Shown: positions 38,601 to 47,029 of the stretch, piece after piece | Position numbering within the stretch: position 1 is the first letter of the stretch | Layout of the letters: the number at the start of each line of letters is the position of its first letter | DNA from: an uncultured Clostridia bacterium | GTDB taxonomy: Bacteria > Bacillota > Clostridia > TANB77 > CAG-508 | Assembly (NCBI GenBank): GCA_948805675.1 | Contig: CAQIBN010000001.1 | Coordinates: 172,984 to 236,983, forward strand | Direction: 5' to 3' | Length of the DNA stretch: 64,000 nucleotides | The notes under the pieces: model-generated | Seen by the model: the letters and a program-made list of their open reading frames with translations, nothing else | What the model was told of the DNA's origin: nothing | Databases searched by the model: none | Translations under genes and position numbers: made by a program

Positions 38601-38668
38601 AAAACTACAATGATTTAAAAGAAGGCGACATTATAGAAGTTTTTGTTATGGAACAAGTAAAAAGATAA
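35606..38668 (+). CDS. infB: Translation initiation factor IF-2
   Basis: IF-2 positions fMet-tRNA on the 30S subunit and drives subunit joining. The 1020-residue protein has an N-terminal IF2N domain (KIHEIAKKLGVASKEVI), a long low-complexity linker (about 55-440), a second IF2N, the G domain with GHVDHGKTSLLDAVR (about 530-545), DTPGHEAF and NKIDLPDA, then domains II-IV. The linker holds an Asn/Arg/Asp/Gln/Phe-rich repeat tract (about residues 208-318) with units such as QNRFNNRNNNDN. The start is TTG at 35606, coupled to ylxQ. No in-frame CGG despite its length. Confidence 0.95.
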   Translation: MSKIKIHEIAKKLGVASKEVITIANRIGISVTSHLSSVEEEQEKRILEQFNKNVDSPKQEKVKEEKIKEDKKKETPVIIRREVIINDSGEKKEQERKKQEQKNKEVGFVERNNTNYNIVYRNKPQKPLTVNELFGLKDNKKEETKNKVTEIEETKVQEVKKVTENPKKEELNDEIKKEMGVKTESKVMVEEKVQKETVNTRTNRDNNFGKNDNGLSNNNFSRNNDYRQGNNNYRNNRNDSQNRFNNRNNNDNQNRFNNRNNNDNHNRFNNRNNNDGQNRFQNNRNNDGQNRFGNRNNNGQRFNNNNQRFGNNNFNRNERKPLDERGIDKNIKNIMSTEIVEKESQRDYSTKSIDKEKLNNKYDDKSKKNNKSRKTGRFDEIDGGKLKDLKQVDKLSNMFNEQDGGMLDYYDLTTARGKRNKKKSSKNSEERTKQKIFKLTDITIPESITVKDLALELKKTSAEVIKKLFGYGIMATINNVIDFDTAFLVASEFGVNASKKEEVKEEDILFDDSEDLENELEKRPPVVVVMGHVDHGKTSLLDAVRSTNVIEGEAGGITQHIGAYKVNVNGREITFLDTPGHEAFTAMRARGAKITDIAILVVAADDGVMPQTIEAINHAKAAEIPIIVAVNKIDLPDANVDKIKQELMQYELVPEEWGGDTIFVPISARNKTNIENLLEMVLLVADMKELKANPHKQSKGVVIEARLDKAKGPIASMLVQRGTLDVGDTIVVGTSIGRIRAMKNDKGQMVKKAGPSTPVEIMGLTEVPRAGDTFYEVKNEKMAKHLIERRRRQEREKNLALDNKVTLNNLFEKMENENLKQLNLIVKADVQGTAQAVKQSLEKISNEEVKVKVIHAVAGAVTESDVQLAKAAKAIIIAFNVRPVGAAKEMADKGEVEIKQYSVIYQAIEDVEAAMKGMLDPIFEEKVIGNAEIRQTFKVSNVGTIAGCYVLEGKIERNAGVRIIRDSVVIHEGKLASLKRFKDDVKEVAKSYECGVQIENYNDLKEGDIIEVFVMEQVKR

Positions 38669-38694
38669 ACTAAAGATTTAAGGAGGGAAATAAA

Positions 38695-39054
38695 ATGGCC
38701 AAAAATGATACAAGACTTGGAAGAATTAATGAGGAACTAAAAAAACAAATTAGTTATATTATTAGTTTTGAATTAAAAGATCCAAATTTAACAGGACTTA
38801 TTAGTGTAACTAAAGCCAAAATAACTCCTGATTTAAAATATGCTAAAATATATGTTAGTATATTAAATGCCAGAAGTGAAGAAAAGACAATGAAGGCATT
38901 ACAAGACTCAGCAGGTTTTATTCGTACTGGAATAGCTAAAAACATTAATTTAAGGATTACTCCACAAATAATATTTGAAAAAGATGATTCTATAGAGTAT
39001 GGTGCGAAAATTGAATCAATTTTAAAAGAAATAAAACCAAAAGAAGAAGAATAG
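38695..39054 (+). CDS. rbfA: Ribosome-binding factor A
   Basis: A 119-residue KH-fold protein needed for 16S 5'-end maturation and cold adaptation. It shows RLGRINEELKKQISYIISFELKDP, LISVTKAKITPDLKYAKIYVSI and LRITPQIIFEKDDS, all typical. The ATG at 38695 has AAGGAGGG, 26 bp after infB. Confidence 0.94.
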   Translation: MAKNDTRLGRINEELKKQISYIISFELKDPNLTGLISVTKAKITPDLKYAKIYVSILNARSEEKTMKALQDSAGFIRTGIAKNINLRITPQIIFEKDDSIEYGAKIESILKEIKPKEEE

Positions 39055-39140
39055 AATATAAAGTAATAGGTTTAACAAAATTTCTAGATAATTTTAAAAT
39101 TATAATTTAGAATTAATTTATATAGTGATATTTGGGTTAT

Positions 39141-39226
39141 TTATACTTATATATTTTATAATACTAAACAAGCAAAGTAGATTATAATTTGTTTAATTGT
39201 AAAAGTGAAAAAATATATAAGTATAA
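39141..39226. repeat. 17-bp AT-only-type inverted repeat in the rbfA-nrnA gap
   Basis: TTATACTTATATATTTT (39141-39157) and AAAATATATAAGTATAA (39210-39226) are perfect inverted copies around a 52-nt loop. I see nothing else in this 299-bp gap. Confidence 0.55.
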
Positions 39227-39353
39227 GGTAACTTGAATATAGACAAATTTATTTTTATATTATAAATTGTAATATTTTAAAAAATAGAAATTTGAATATA
39301 CTAAATTTATAAAAGTTTTTGTTAAACTGGAAAATGATAAAAGGAGAGTTTTA

Positions 39354-40308
39354 ATGACTTTAGATAATATTTTAGAAGAAATTAATAAAGCAAATTCTAT
39401 TGTTATATTAACACATGAAAATCCAGATGGTGATGCAATGGGAAGTAGTTTAGCTTTATTTAATGCATTAAAAGATTATGGAAAAAATCCAGATATAGTT
39501 ATACCTGAATATTCAAGAACATTTGAATTTTTACCAGGTACTGAATTTATAAAAAAAGAAGGTCAAATTGAAAAGTATGATTTAGCAATTGCACTTGATT
39601 GTGCCACAATGAAAATGCTAAATGGCTTTTCTAAATATTTTGAAAATGCAAAAACAAAAATTTCGATAGACCATCATGGAACTAATACAATGTTTGCAGA
39701 TTTGAATTTTGTAAATCCAGATAGCCCTGCATGTGCACAAATTTTAATTGTAATATTAAATTATTTTAATATAGAAATAACAAAAGAAATTGGTACATGT
39801 ATTTTAGCAGGAATAATAACTGATACAGGTGGATTTAAATATTCAGGAGTAACAGCTGAAACTTTTGAATTTGTTGCATGGCTTTTAAATAAAGGAGTAA
39901 ATGTTTCTAGTGTGTATAGAAAGGTTTTACAAACAAGAACAAAATCTAATTTTGAATTAAATAGAATAGCATCAGACCGTTTGGAATTTTTTGAAAATGG
40001 TAAAATTGCATTTACATATATAACTAAGGCAGATGAGGATTTAGTAAATTCTGAAACAGGTGACCATGAAGGTATTGTTGATATAGGAAGAGATATAGAA
40101 GGTGTAGAAGTTTCTATATTTGTTCGTGAAGTACCAGGTAGAGGTTTAAAAATATCACTTCGTTCTAATGAATATATTAATGTTTCTGATGTTGCTTTAT
40201 TATTTGGTGGTGGTGGTCACCCAAGAGCTGCTGGATGTAATATGCGGATGTTCTATAGAACAGGCTAGAGATAAAATTATTAATGAAGTTAAAGTGTTTT
40301 TGAAATAG
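39354..40308 (+). CDS. nrnA: DHH-family oligoribonuclease/phosphatase NrnA, one CGG +1 frameshift site
   Basis: NrnA-type DHH/DHHA1 phosphoesterases degrade nano-RNA and pAp. With the C skipped at 40245 it is 317 residues, as expected. Motifs are HENPDGDAMGSS (about 21-32), the family DHH (SIDHHGTN), and the DHHA1 GGGGHPRAAG directly before the skip. The skip gives AAGCNM-GCSIEQARDKIINEV, the usual C-terminal helix; unshifted reading stops eight codons on and loses it. The ATG at 39354 has AAAGGAG. It lies between rbfA and truB, its normal place. Confidence 0.93.
40245..40247 (+). other. CGG +1 frameshift site, nrnA
   Basis: Context AAT ATG C GGA TGT TCT. The preceding ATG cannot re-pair with TGC, so P-site slippage is unlikely. 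Confidence 0.88.
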
Positions 40309-40316
40309 AATGTTAT

Positions 40317-40344
40317 GACAAGAAATTTGTATTCTTGTCTTTTT
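40317..40344 (+). terminator. Rho-independent terminator after nrnA
   Basis: GACAAGAA (40317-40324) pairs with TTCTTGTC (40332-40339), then TTTTTC. Confidence 0.75.
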
Positions 40345-40445
40345 CTATAATAGGAAAGTTTAATATTCTACTATATTAATACACATATAAGTAAAATGTT
40401 AGTTGTAAATTATATATTAAAATTAATTTTTAAGGAGAAATCTTA

Positions 40446-41315
40446 ATGGATGGAATTATAGTAATTAATAAACCAAAAGGAATAACATCACATGATGTTG
40501 TATATAAAGTTAAAAAGATATTTAACGAAAAAGTGGGACATACTGGTACTTTGGATCCTAATGCAACAGGAGTACTTCCTTTATTAATAGGGCAAGGAAC
40601 CAAATTGTCTAAGTATTTAATAGAACATGATAAAATATATAAAGTACGATTAACTTTAGGCAAGAAGACTGATTCTGCAGATGTGGAAGGAAATGTAATA
40701 GAAGAAAGAGATGTAGATGAAAAAAGTTTGAATACTCAGAATATAAAAAATGTATTAAATTCTTTCATTGGTAAAAGTAAACAAATACCTCCTATGTATT
40801 CTGCTATAAAGGTTAAAGGAAAAAAACTTTATGAATATGCAAGAAAGGGACAAACTGTAGATATAGAGCCTAGAGAAATAGAAATTTTTGAGATTAATTT
40901 AATTAATATAGAGAATTTAAGTATAGATTTTACAGTACATTGTTCAAAAGGAACATATATTAGAAGTTTATGTGAAGATATTGCAAAAAAATTGGGTACT
41001 ATAGGTTATATGGAAGAGCTTGAAAGGTTAAAAGTAGGTAACTTTTGTATAAATGATTCTATAACTATTGAGGAATTAGATGTGAATAAGGCTAATAGTG
41101 AGTTTTTTAATAAACATTTTATTACTTTTGAAAAGCATTTTGAAAATATTAATAAAATCATTTTAAATGATAAAAAATTATCTTTATTTTTAAATGGAGT
41201 TAATCTTTTAGTTCATTTAGCAGATGGAATTTATAAAGTGTATAATAATTGTAATTTTATTGGAATAGGTACAGTAAAGAATAATTTGTTGAAAAGAGAT
41301 ATAATTTTAAAATGA
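40446..41315 (+). CDS. truB: tRNA pseudouridine(55) synthase TruB
   Basis: Makes pseudouridine 55 in the T-loop of tRNAs. The 289-residue protein shows KPKGITSHDVV, GHTGTLDPNATGVLPL with the catalytic Asp, KQIPPMYSAIKVKGKKLYEYAR, and KGTYIRSLCEDIA. The ATG at 40446 has AAGGAG. It closes the translation cluster but lies after a terminator, so it probably has its own promoter. No ribF follows as it often does elsewhere. Confidence 0.95.
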   Translation: MDGIIVINKPKGITSHDVVYKVKKIFNEKVGHTGTLDPNATGVLPLLIGQGTKLSKYLIEHDKIYKVRLTLGKKTDSADVEGNVIEERDVDEKSLNTQNIKNVLNSFIGKSKQIPPMYSAIKVKGKKLYEYARKGQTVDIEPREIEIFEINLINIENLSIDFTVHCSKGTYIRSLCEDIAKKLGTIGYMEELERLKVGNFCINDSITIEELDVNKANSEFFNKHFITFEKHFENINKIILNDKKLSLFLNGVNLLVHLADGIYKVYNNCNFIGIGTVKNNLLKRDIILK

Positions 41316-41563
41316 ATACTATTACTATATCATAATTTCTAATCTAAATCAAATAATAAAAATATATGATAAAGATAGAAAAAGTTAAAAAAATAAAGAT
41401 TAATCTAACAAATATATGTATCAAATTAATATTTTAAGGAAAATTAGTCTTGAAAATATAAAAAGATTATGCTAATATATATTTACTAAATGAGAAATAA
41501 CAAATAAAAAATAAAGAAAGAAGTTATTAATTTTTAGAGAATATATAAATAGATTTTAATTTT

Positions 41564-41739
41564 CCCTGCATAGTACGTGTAGACTGAGATTTTAGAACCA
41601 ACAAACATTAAACGGGAGTCTAGCTTTAGATGTGGCGTGTATGCTTGCATTTATGTAAGAAACCCAGAAGCATTTAAGAGGACACCCACCTGTGAAAGCA
41701 GGTCCTTAAAATTTCATTCACCTTGCGGCTAAAGCGGGG
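41564..41739 (+). ncRNA. ssrS: Probable 6S RNA
   Basis: A GC-richer block inside a 553-bp gap without genes. Its ends can pair (CCCTGC at 41564-41569 with GCGGGG at 41734-41739), as in the 6S closing stem; the interior has GAACCAACAAAC, AACGGGAGTCTAG, ATGTGGCGTGTATGC, AAGAGGACACCCACCTGTGAAA and ATTCACCTTGCGG, which resemble blocks I remember from 6S RNAs. A T-run follows directly. 6S RNA mimics an open promoter and sequesters the housekeeping polymerase. The assignment is from memory of motifs, not a covariance search. The rest of the gap is AT-rich and empty. Confidence 0.6.
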
Positions 41740-41868
41740 CTTTTTTTGTATAGTAGGAAAGTTTCTATTAGAAGAGTAATGTTTAAAAATAATATATTAA
41801 AAGATTGATTTTACATAATATTTATGATATGATTTATTTTATGTTAAATAGGAAGGAATAATGCGTTT

Positions 41869-43563
41869 ATGAAATATTCGTATAGATTAATTGCAAAGTT
41901 TAATTATAATAATATGTTATATTTAATTATATTAGTTAATAAAAATAAATTGATTTATGCTGTTTATAAAGACAAGAAATTAAGTATTAAAATATCTAAA
42001 CAGGATTTATATATTTTTAATTTAGTTTATAAATCTCTAAAAATAAATACAGATAAATCAATTAGTTTAGGAATTAAAGAAATAGATGGTAAAAGCTTTG
42101 ATATTTTTTATGATAAAGAATCATGCTTGCATTATTGGTATGAGGTTAAATTTAACAAAAAATATGAATCGGATTTTAAGGATAATTGTAAATTAAATTT
42201 TAAATATAATAATATTCCAACAGTATATTATAATAATGTAGAAGAGACAGGAAAAGGTGATAATGAAGGTAAAAATAGATTTATAAATAGAATTGTAAAA
42301 TTAGGTAAAAAGACTTTGCTTGTATCTGTTATAGCAGGTTTATCTTTTACGACTCTTGCAAAATGTTCTGTTGCAAATAAAATTGATACAAACACTACAC
42401 AATATAACATACAAAATAGTGATTTTGAATTATATTCACCTGAAGTTATAAATCAAAGAAAATATAAGTTTAAAGATATAAAAAAGGCTATAAAATCAAA
42501 TCCTAATCTAACAGATTCAGAAAAAGAGTTTATTTATAAATTTGAATTTGTTTTTGACGAAAATTACAAGTATATGGATTTGGATTTGATAATTGATAGA
42601 TTGTCTACATTAGAAATTGAATATATAAAAGATCTGAATAATAGTATACAAATAGTAGGGCTATATGATATAAATAAAAATAAGATTATATTATATAATA
42701 CTGAAAATTTTGAGAAAGCTGATTTATCACATTTTACACATGAGATTTTACATGTTTTCCAGCCATATGCTATAAACAGACTTAGTTTAGAACTTTCTAA
42801 TGAGCTTACTACAAGAGAAATATTAAGAAGAATGAATGAAATGGAACTTATAGAAAATAATAAACAATTTCTAAATAATCTAAAAAAGTATTCAGATTAT
42901 GGTAATGGGTATGAACCTTGTATGAGAGTAGAATATTTACTTGCTAATATATTACCAAAAGAGGTAATACAGGAATATCAGTTTGGTTGTACAGATGATA
43001 TTTTAGTAAATGCATTATTAGAAATAGATGGTAAGAAGTTAAACAGTGAACCAAATGAACAAATGGAACAAAGGGCATATAAATTATTGGATTGTATTGA
43101 TGATTTAAAGAAAACTGATGAAAATGGTAATACTGATTTAGATTATAGTGATGAAAAATATAAAAAAATATATAATCAAATTGATTATTATTATAAGAAA
43201 AAAAATGGAATAAATATGGAAGAAACTCTGAAATCTGATATATTTAAATATGATTTTAAATATATTTGTGTAGATTATGGAACTTCTGAAGAATCTATAA
43301 AAGCTGGAGAAAAAACATTATTAGATGAAATTCCTACTGAAATGTATAATATAGAAAATAAAATTATTTATGATTTTTACAAATATGTTTTACCTAAAAC
43401 ATATTTATCAGATGTTCATCCAAATCCAATTGTAATTTTGGGGACTCCAGAGGCTATGGAAATTGAAATTACAGATGAGTTAGATAATAAATATAAGGAA
43501 AATTATAAGATGTATAAACAAGAATTGAAACAAATAAATGAACATGAATATGAAATGGAATGA
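41869..43563 (+). CDS. Membrane protein with extracytoplasmic HEILH metallopeptidase-like domain
   Basis: I do not recognise this 564-residue protein. A cytoplasmic-looking N-terminal part (about 1-145) precedes one hydrophobic helix (about 148-166). The following part carries FTHEILHVFQPY with HEILH at about residues 291-295 and an ELTTRE acidic segment about 16 residues later, the pattern of a gluzincin-type zinc peptidase. The C-terminus is acidic and Asn/Tyr/Lys-rich. The start is ATG at 41869, preceded by AGGAAGGAA. It sits alone between the 6S-like RNA and prmC. A membrane-anchored protease is plausible but unproven. Confidence 0.6.
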   Translation: MKYSYRLIAKFNYNNMLYLIILVNKNKLIYAVYKDKKLSIKISKQDLYIFNLVYKSLKINTDKSISLGIKEIDGKSFDIFYDKESCLHYWYEVKFNKKYESDFKDNCKLNFKYNNIPTVYYNNVEETGKGDNEGKNRFINRIVKLGKKTLLVSVIAGLSFTTLAKCSVANKIDTNTTQYNIQNSDFELYSPEVINQRKYKFKDIKKAIKSNPNLTDSEKEFIYKFEFVFDENYKYMDLDLIIDRLSTLEIEYIKDLNNSIQIVGLYDINKNKIILYNTENFEKADLSHFTHEILHVFQPYAINRLSLELSNELTTREILRRMNEMELIENNKQFLNNLKKYSDYGNGYEPCMRVEYLLANILPKEVIQEYQFGCTDDILVNALLEIDGKKLNSEPNEQMEQRAYKLLDCIDDLKKTDENGNTDLDYSDEKYKKIYNQIDYYYKKKNGINMEETLKSDIFKYDFKYICVDYGTSEESIKAGEKTLLDEIPTEMYNIENKIIYDFYKYVLPKTYLSDVHPNPIVILGTPEAMEIEITDELDNKYKENYKMYKQELKQINEHEYEME

Positions 43564-43669
43564 TATTGAATAGTTCTTATATATTTTTTATCAAAATAAT
43601 ATTTTAAAATAAGATATTTGCGTGTTTTATATAAAAATATATATGGATGGTAAAATAGGAGGAAGTTGT

Positions 43670-44548
43670 TTGAAAATAAGTGAGCTTTTATATGAGTCAA
43701 TAAATAAATTAAAAGAATATAATGTGCAAGATGCAAGATTACAAGCTAAAATACTTATGGAATATATATTGAAAGTGGATGAACAATTTTTAATTGTTCA
43801 TGGACAAGAAGAATTGACATTACAAAAACAAAATGAGTTTAAAAAAGGAATACATAAACTAATAGAAGGTGTTCCTATTCAATATATTACAAATATACAA
43901 GAATTTATGAAACTAAAGTTCTATGTTGATGAAAATGTTTTGATTCCTCAACCAGATACAGAGATTTTAGTAGAGGAAGTTGTAAAAAAGTATAGGGTTA
44001 ATATAAATGATAGTTTTAGTAAAGATATAATTAATAATAGTGAAATAGAGATATTAGATTTGTGTACAGGTAGTGGAGCAATTGGAATTAGTTTAGAAAA
44101 ATATATAAATAAATGTAAAGTTACATGTACAGATATTAGTATGAAAGCCCTGCAAGTTGCTAAATTAAATGCAGAAAAGAATCTTGTACATAAAAATATG
44201 GAATTTATTTTATCTGATTTATTTGAAAATCTGCAAGGAAGAAAATTTGATATTATTGTATCTAATCCTCCATATATAAAAAAAGATATTATTAATACAT
44301 TAGAAAAAACAGTTCAAAATGAACCTCATTTAGCATTAGATGGTGGGGAAGATGGATTGGATTTTTATAAAAGAATTAGTAATGACGCATATAAATTTTT
44401 GAAACCAGATGGAGAAATATTTTTAGAGATAGGATATAATCAAAAAGAAGATGTTATAAGATTATTAGAAAATACAAATCAATATAAAAATATAAAATGT
44501 ATACAAGATTTAGCAGGAAATGATAGAGTAGTTAATGCTAAAATGTGA
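43670..44548 (+). CDS. prmC: Release factor glutamine methyltransferase PrmC (HemK)
   Basis: Methylates the glutamine of the GGQ motif in RF1 and RF2. The 292-residue protein has the N-terminal helical domain (DARLQAKILMEYIL), LIPQPDTEILVEEV, motif I DLCTGSGAIGIS, and the catalytic SNPPYIKKD. The TTG start at 43670 is served by AGGAGGAAG; the longer upstream reading would bury that site. prfA is not adjacent here. No CGG codon. Confidence 0.93.
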   Translation: MKISELLYESINKLKEYNVQDARLQAKILMEYILKVDEQFLIVHGQEELTLQKQNEFKKGIHKLIEGVPIQYITNIQEFMKLKFYVDENVLIPQPDTEILVEEVVKKYRVNINDSFSKDIINNSEIEILDLCTGSGAIGISLEKYINKCKVTCTDISMKALQVAKLNAEKNLVHKNMEFILSDLFENLQGRKFDIIVSNPPYIKKDIINTLEKTVQNEPHLALDGGEDGLDFYKRISNDAYKFLKPDGEIFLEIGYNQKEDVIRLLENTNQYKNIKCIQDLAGNDRVVNAKM

Positions 44549-44753
44549 GAGATTAAAAAAATAAAGTGAGAAATACATATTAATATACGAATTTAGATAA
44601 TAAAGAATAATTTTAAAATATTATTAGTATAATATTCTTTATTTATAAAAATATTTTTAGAATATTTATATAATAGGAAATTTCTTGTAAATAGTAAAGT
44701 TTAATTAATACAGCTTTCCAATTATATAAAATAATTTGAAAGAGTTTTTTTAA

Positions 44754-44831
44754 AATTGGCATATAAGTAATTAAACATAGGCTGTAAGAGTATTAATTAA
44801 GAAATGGATATAAATCTAGCTCATTATTGTT
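44754..44831. repeat. Hairpin repeat element, copy B (also at 3085)
   Basis: Matches 3085-3165 over about 77 nt, including CTGTAAGA-TATTAATTAAGAA and CATTATTGTT. Its stem (44777-44784 with 44817-44824) differs from the other copy but still pairs apart from one A-C. It lies in the 353-bp gap upstream of whiA. I see nothing else in that gap. Confidence 0.6.
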
Positions 44832-44901
44832 CTAATGTAATAAATGCTATTAGAATCCTTATAACTAATGCAAAAAACTATTTTTTAGAAGGTGATTATA
44901 A

Positions 44902-45817
44902 ATGTCTTTTTCTTCAAATGTAAAAGAAGAATTAAGTAAAATTTCAACACTTAATAACAAACAGAGTGTAAAAGCAGAACTAATAGGTTATTTAATAACA
45001 AATAATGTAAATATAGATGAAAGAAATATTAAGTTTTCTACAGAAAATGAATATAATATAAATCGTTTTAGTAAATTGCTTAGTAATTTAGGAATTGTAA
45101 ATCATGAAATTGATATTCAAGGTAAGATTTATACGGTTTCATTTAGAAAAACTTATTTATTGGAGAAGATTGAATTTAAAAATAAAGAAATAATTTTAGA
45201 AGACAATATAAATAAGCAGTTAGAAGATGAAATATGCAGAAAATCATTAGTGAGAGGTTCGTTTTTAGGAGGGGGGTCTATTAATAATCCTGAAAATAAG
45301 TATCATTTAGAAGTTATTTTTTCTTCACAAGAAAATGCTATATATATAGCAAATATTTTAAACAGTTATGAGATTGAATGTAAGATTTTAAATAAGAGCC
45401 ATTGCTACTCTTTATATAGTAAAGAAGGTGAAACAATATCTAATTTATTAGCTTTTATAGGAGCAAGCAGTTCTGTTTTAAAATTTGAAGAAATTAGAGT
45501 TGTAAGAGATATGAGGAATAATGTTAATAGATTAGTAAATTGTGAAACAGCTAATTTAAATAAAATTATTAATGCAAGTTTAAAACAAATTGATGATATT
45601 AAATTAATAAAGGAACAAAATGAGTTTAAGAATTTGTCTAAAAATTTGCAAGAAATAGCTGATGTTAGATTGAAAAATCCAGAGGCATCTTTAATAGAAC
45701 TTGGAAATATGTTAGAGGTTCCAGTCCGGGAAATCTGGTGTTAACCATAGATTAAAAGCAATATCTAAAATTGCAGATGAAATTAGAAAAAGTAAAGAAG
45801 AGGATAATAAAGTATAG
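44902..45817 (+). CDS. whiA: WhiA-family DNA-binding protein, one CGG +1 frameshift site
   Basis: WhiA affects division and sporulation-related gene expression. With the C skipped at 45727 it is 304 residues. The N-terminal LAGLIDADG-like domain (SSNVKEELSKI; RGSFLGGGSINNP) is followed by a C-terminal helix-turn-helix in which the skip gives LEVPVGKSGVNHRLKAI, a near-universal WhiA motif. Unshifted reading stops five codons later and destroys the recognition helix. The TAG is followed at once by the hemW ATG. Confidence 0.94.
45727..45729 (+). other. CGG +1 frameshift site, whiA
   Basis: Context CCA GTC C GGG AAA TCT. The skip restores PVGKSGVNHRL, the HTH signature. Confidence 0.93.
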
Positions 45818-46954
45818 ATGAGAAAAGTAGGAATATATATACATATTCCTTTTTGCAAGCAGAAATGTTTTTATTGTGATTTTCTTTCGTTTTGTGATAA
45901 AACAGAATCTATAGATAAATACATAGAATGCATGAAAAAGGAAATTAAACTTAAATCAAATAAAAAGGGATTTATTATTGATACTATTTATATTGGAGGA
46001 GGAACTCCTTCTGTTATTGATGGAAAGTTAATTAGAGAAGTTTTAGAAACTATTAGAGAAAGTTTTATTATAGATAAAGAAGCGGAAATAACAATAGAAG
46101 TTAACCCTGGAACTGTGAATAAAGAGAAATTAATGATATATAAAGAATCAGGTATAAACAGAATAAGTATTGGATTACAATCAACAAATAGTAATTTACT
46201 TAAAATGTTAGGAAGAATACATACATATGAAGAGTTTATGGAATGTTTTAAATTAGCAAGACATAGTGGATTTAAAAATATTAATGTAGATTTAATGATT
46301 GGACTTCCTAATCAGACTTTAGAGGATATTAATCAATCTATAGAAATAATAAGTAATCTAAATCCAGAACATATATCAGTTTATTCTTTAATTGTGGAAG
46401 AAGGAACAAAAATTTCAAGAGATATTGAAAAAGGAGTATTAATTTTGCCAAAAGAAGAATTTGAAAGAAAAATGTATTGGACAGTAAAAGAAAAGCTTGC
46501 AAATAATGGTTATATCCATTATGAGATTTCAAATTTTGCAAAAGAAGGATATGAATCTAAACATAATATGAATTGTTGGAATCAAAAAGAATATTTGGGA
46601 TTTGGAGCTAGTGCACACTCATATATTAACCATATAAGATATTCTAATATAGAAAGTTTAGATAAATATATAGATAATATAAGTAGATGGCAGATTGAAA
46701 AAAATAAAGAAGTTCATGAGATTCAAGACATCGATTCTAGTAAAAAAGAGTATATGCTACTGGGACTAAGAAAGATAGATGGGGTAAACATTACAGAGTT
46801 TAAAAATAAATTTGCAGATAATCCAATTTATCTTTTTAGAAAGGAATTAAGTAAACTTGCTAAAGAAGATTTAATTGAAATAGATGAAAATAGTATAAAA
46901 CTAACTAATAAAGGTTTAGATTTAGCAAACTTGGTTTGGGAGGAGTTTGTGTAA
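45818..46954 (+). CDS. hemW: HemW-like radical SAM heme chaperone (HemN-related)
   Basis: A 378-residue radical SAM protein: GIYIHIPFCKQKCFYCDF has the CxxxCxxC cluster motif (about residues 15-22), then YIGGGTPS, EVNPGT and SIGLQS. HemW lacks the oxidase activity of HemN and inserts heme. It begins directly after the whiA stop (TAGATG), and expression may depend on whiA being read to its shifted end. A terminator follows. No CGG codon. Confidence 0.9.
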   Translation: MRKVGIYIHIPFCKQKCFYCDFLSFCDKTESIDKYIECMKKEIKLKSNKKGFIIDTIYIGGGTPSVIDGKLIREVLETIRESFIIDKEAEITIEVNPGTVNKEKLMIYKESGINRISIGLQSTNSNLLKMLGRIHTYEEFMECFKLARHSGFKNINVDLMIGLPNQTLEDINQSIEIISNLNPEHISVYSLIVEEGTKISRDIEKGVLILPKEEFERKMYWTVKEKLANNGYIHYEISNFAKEGYESKHNMNCWNQKEYLGFGASAHSYINHIRYSNIESLDKYIDNISRWQIEKNKEVHEIQDIDSSKKEYMLLGLRKIDGVNITEFKNKFADNPIYLFRKELSKLAKEDLIEIDENSIKLTNKGLDLANLVWEEFV

Positions 46955-46975
46955 ATTTCTAAACATAAAAAAGAA

Positions 46976-47010
46976 CCCCTGCAATTATGTGATAACATAA
47001 AATGCAGGGG
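46976..47010. terminator. Terminator between hemW and a minus-strand gene
   Basis: CCCCTGCA (46976-46983) pairs with TGCAGGGG (47003-47010); an A-run on its left provides the U-tract for the minus strand. Confidence 0.75.
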
Positions 47011-47029
47011 AAACAGAAACAAACTTTAA

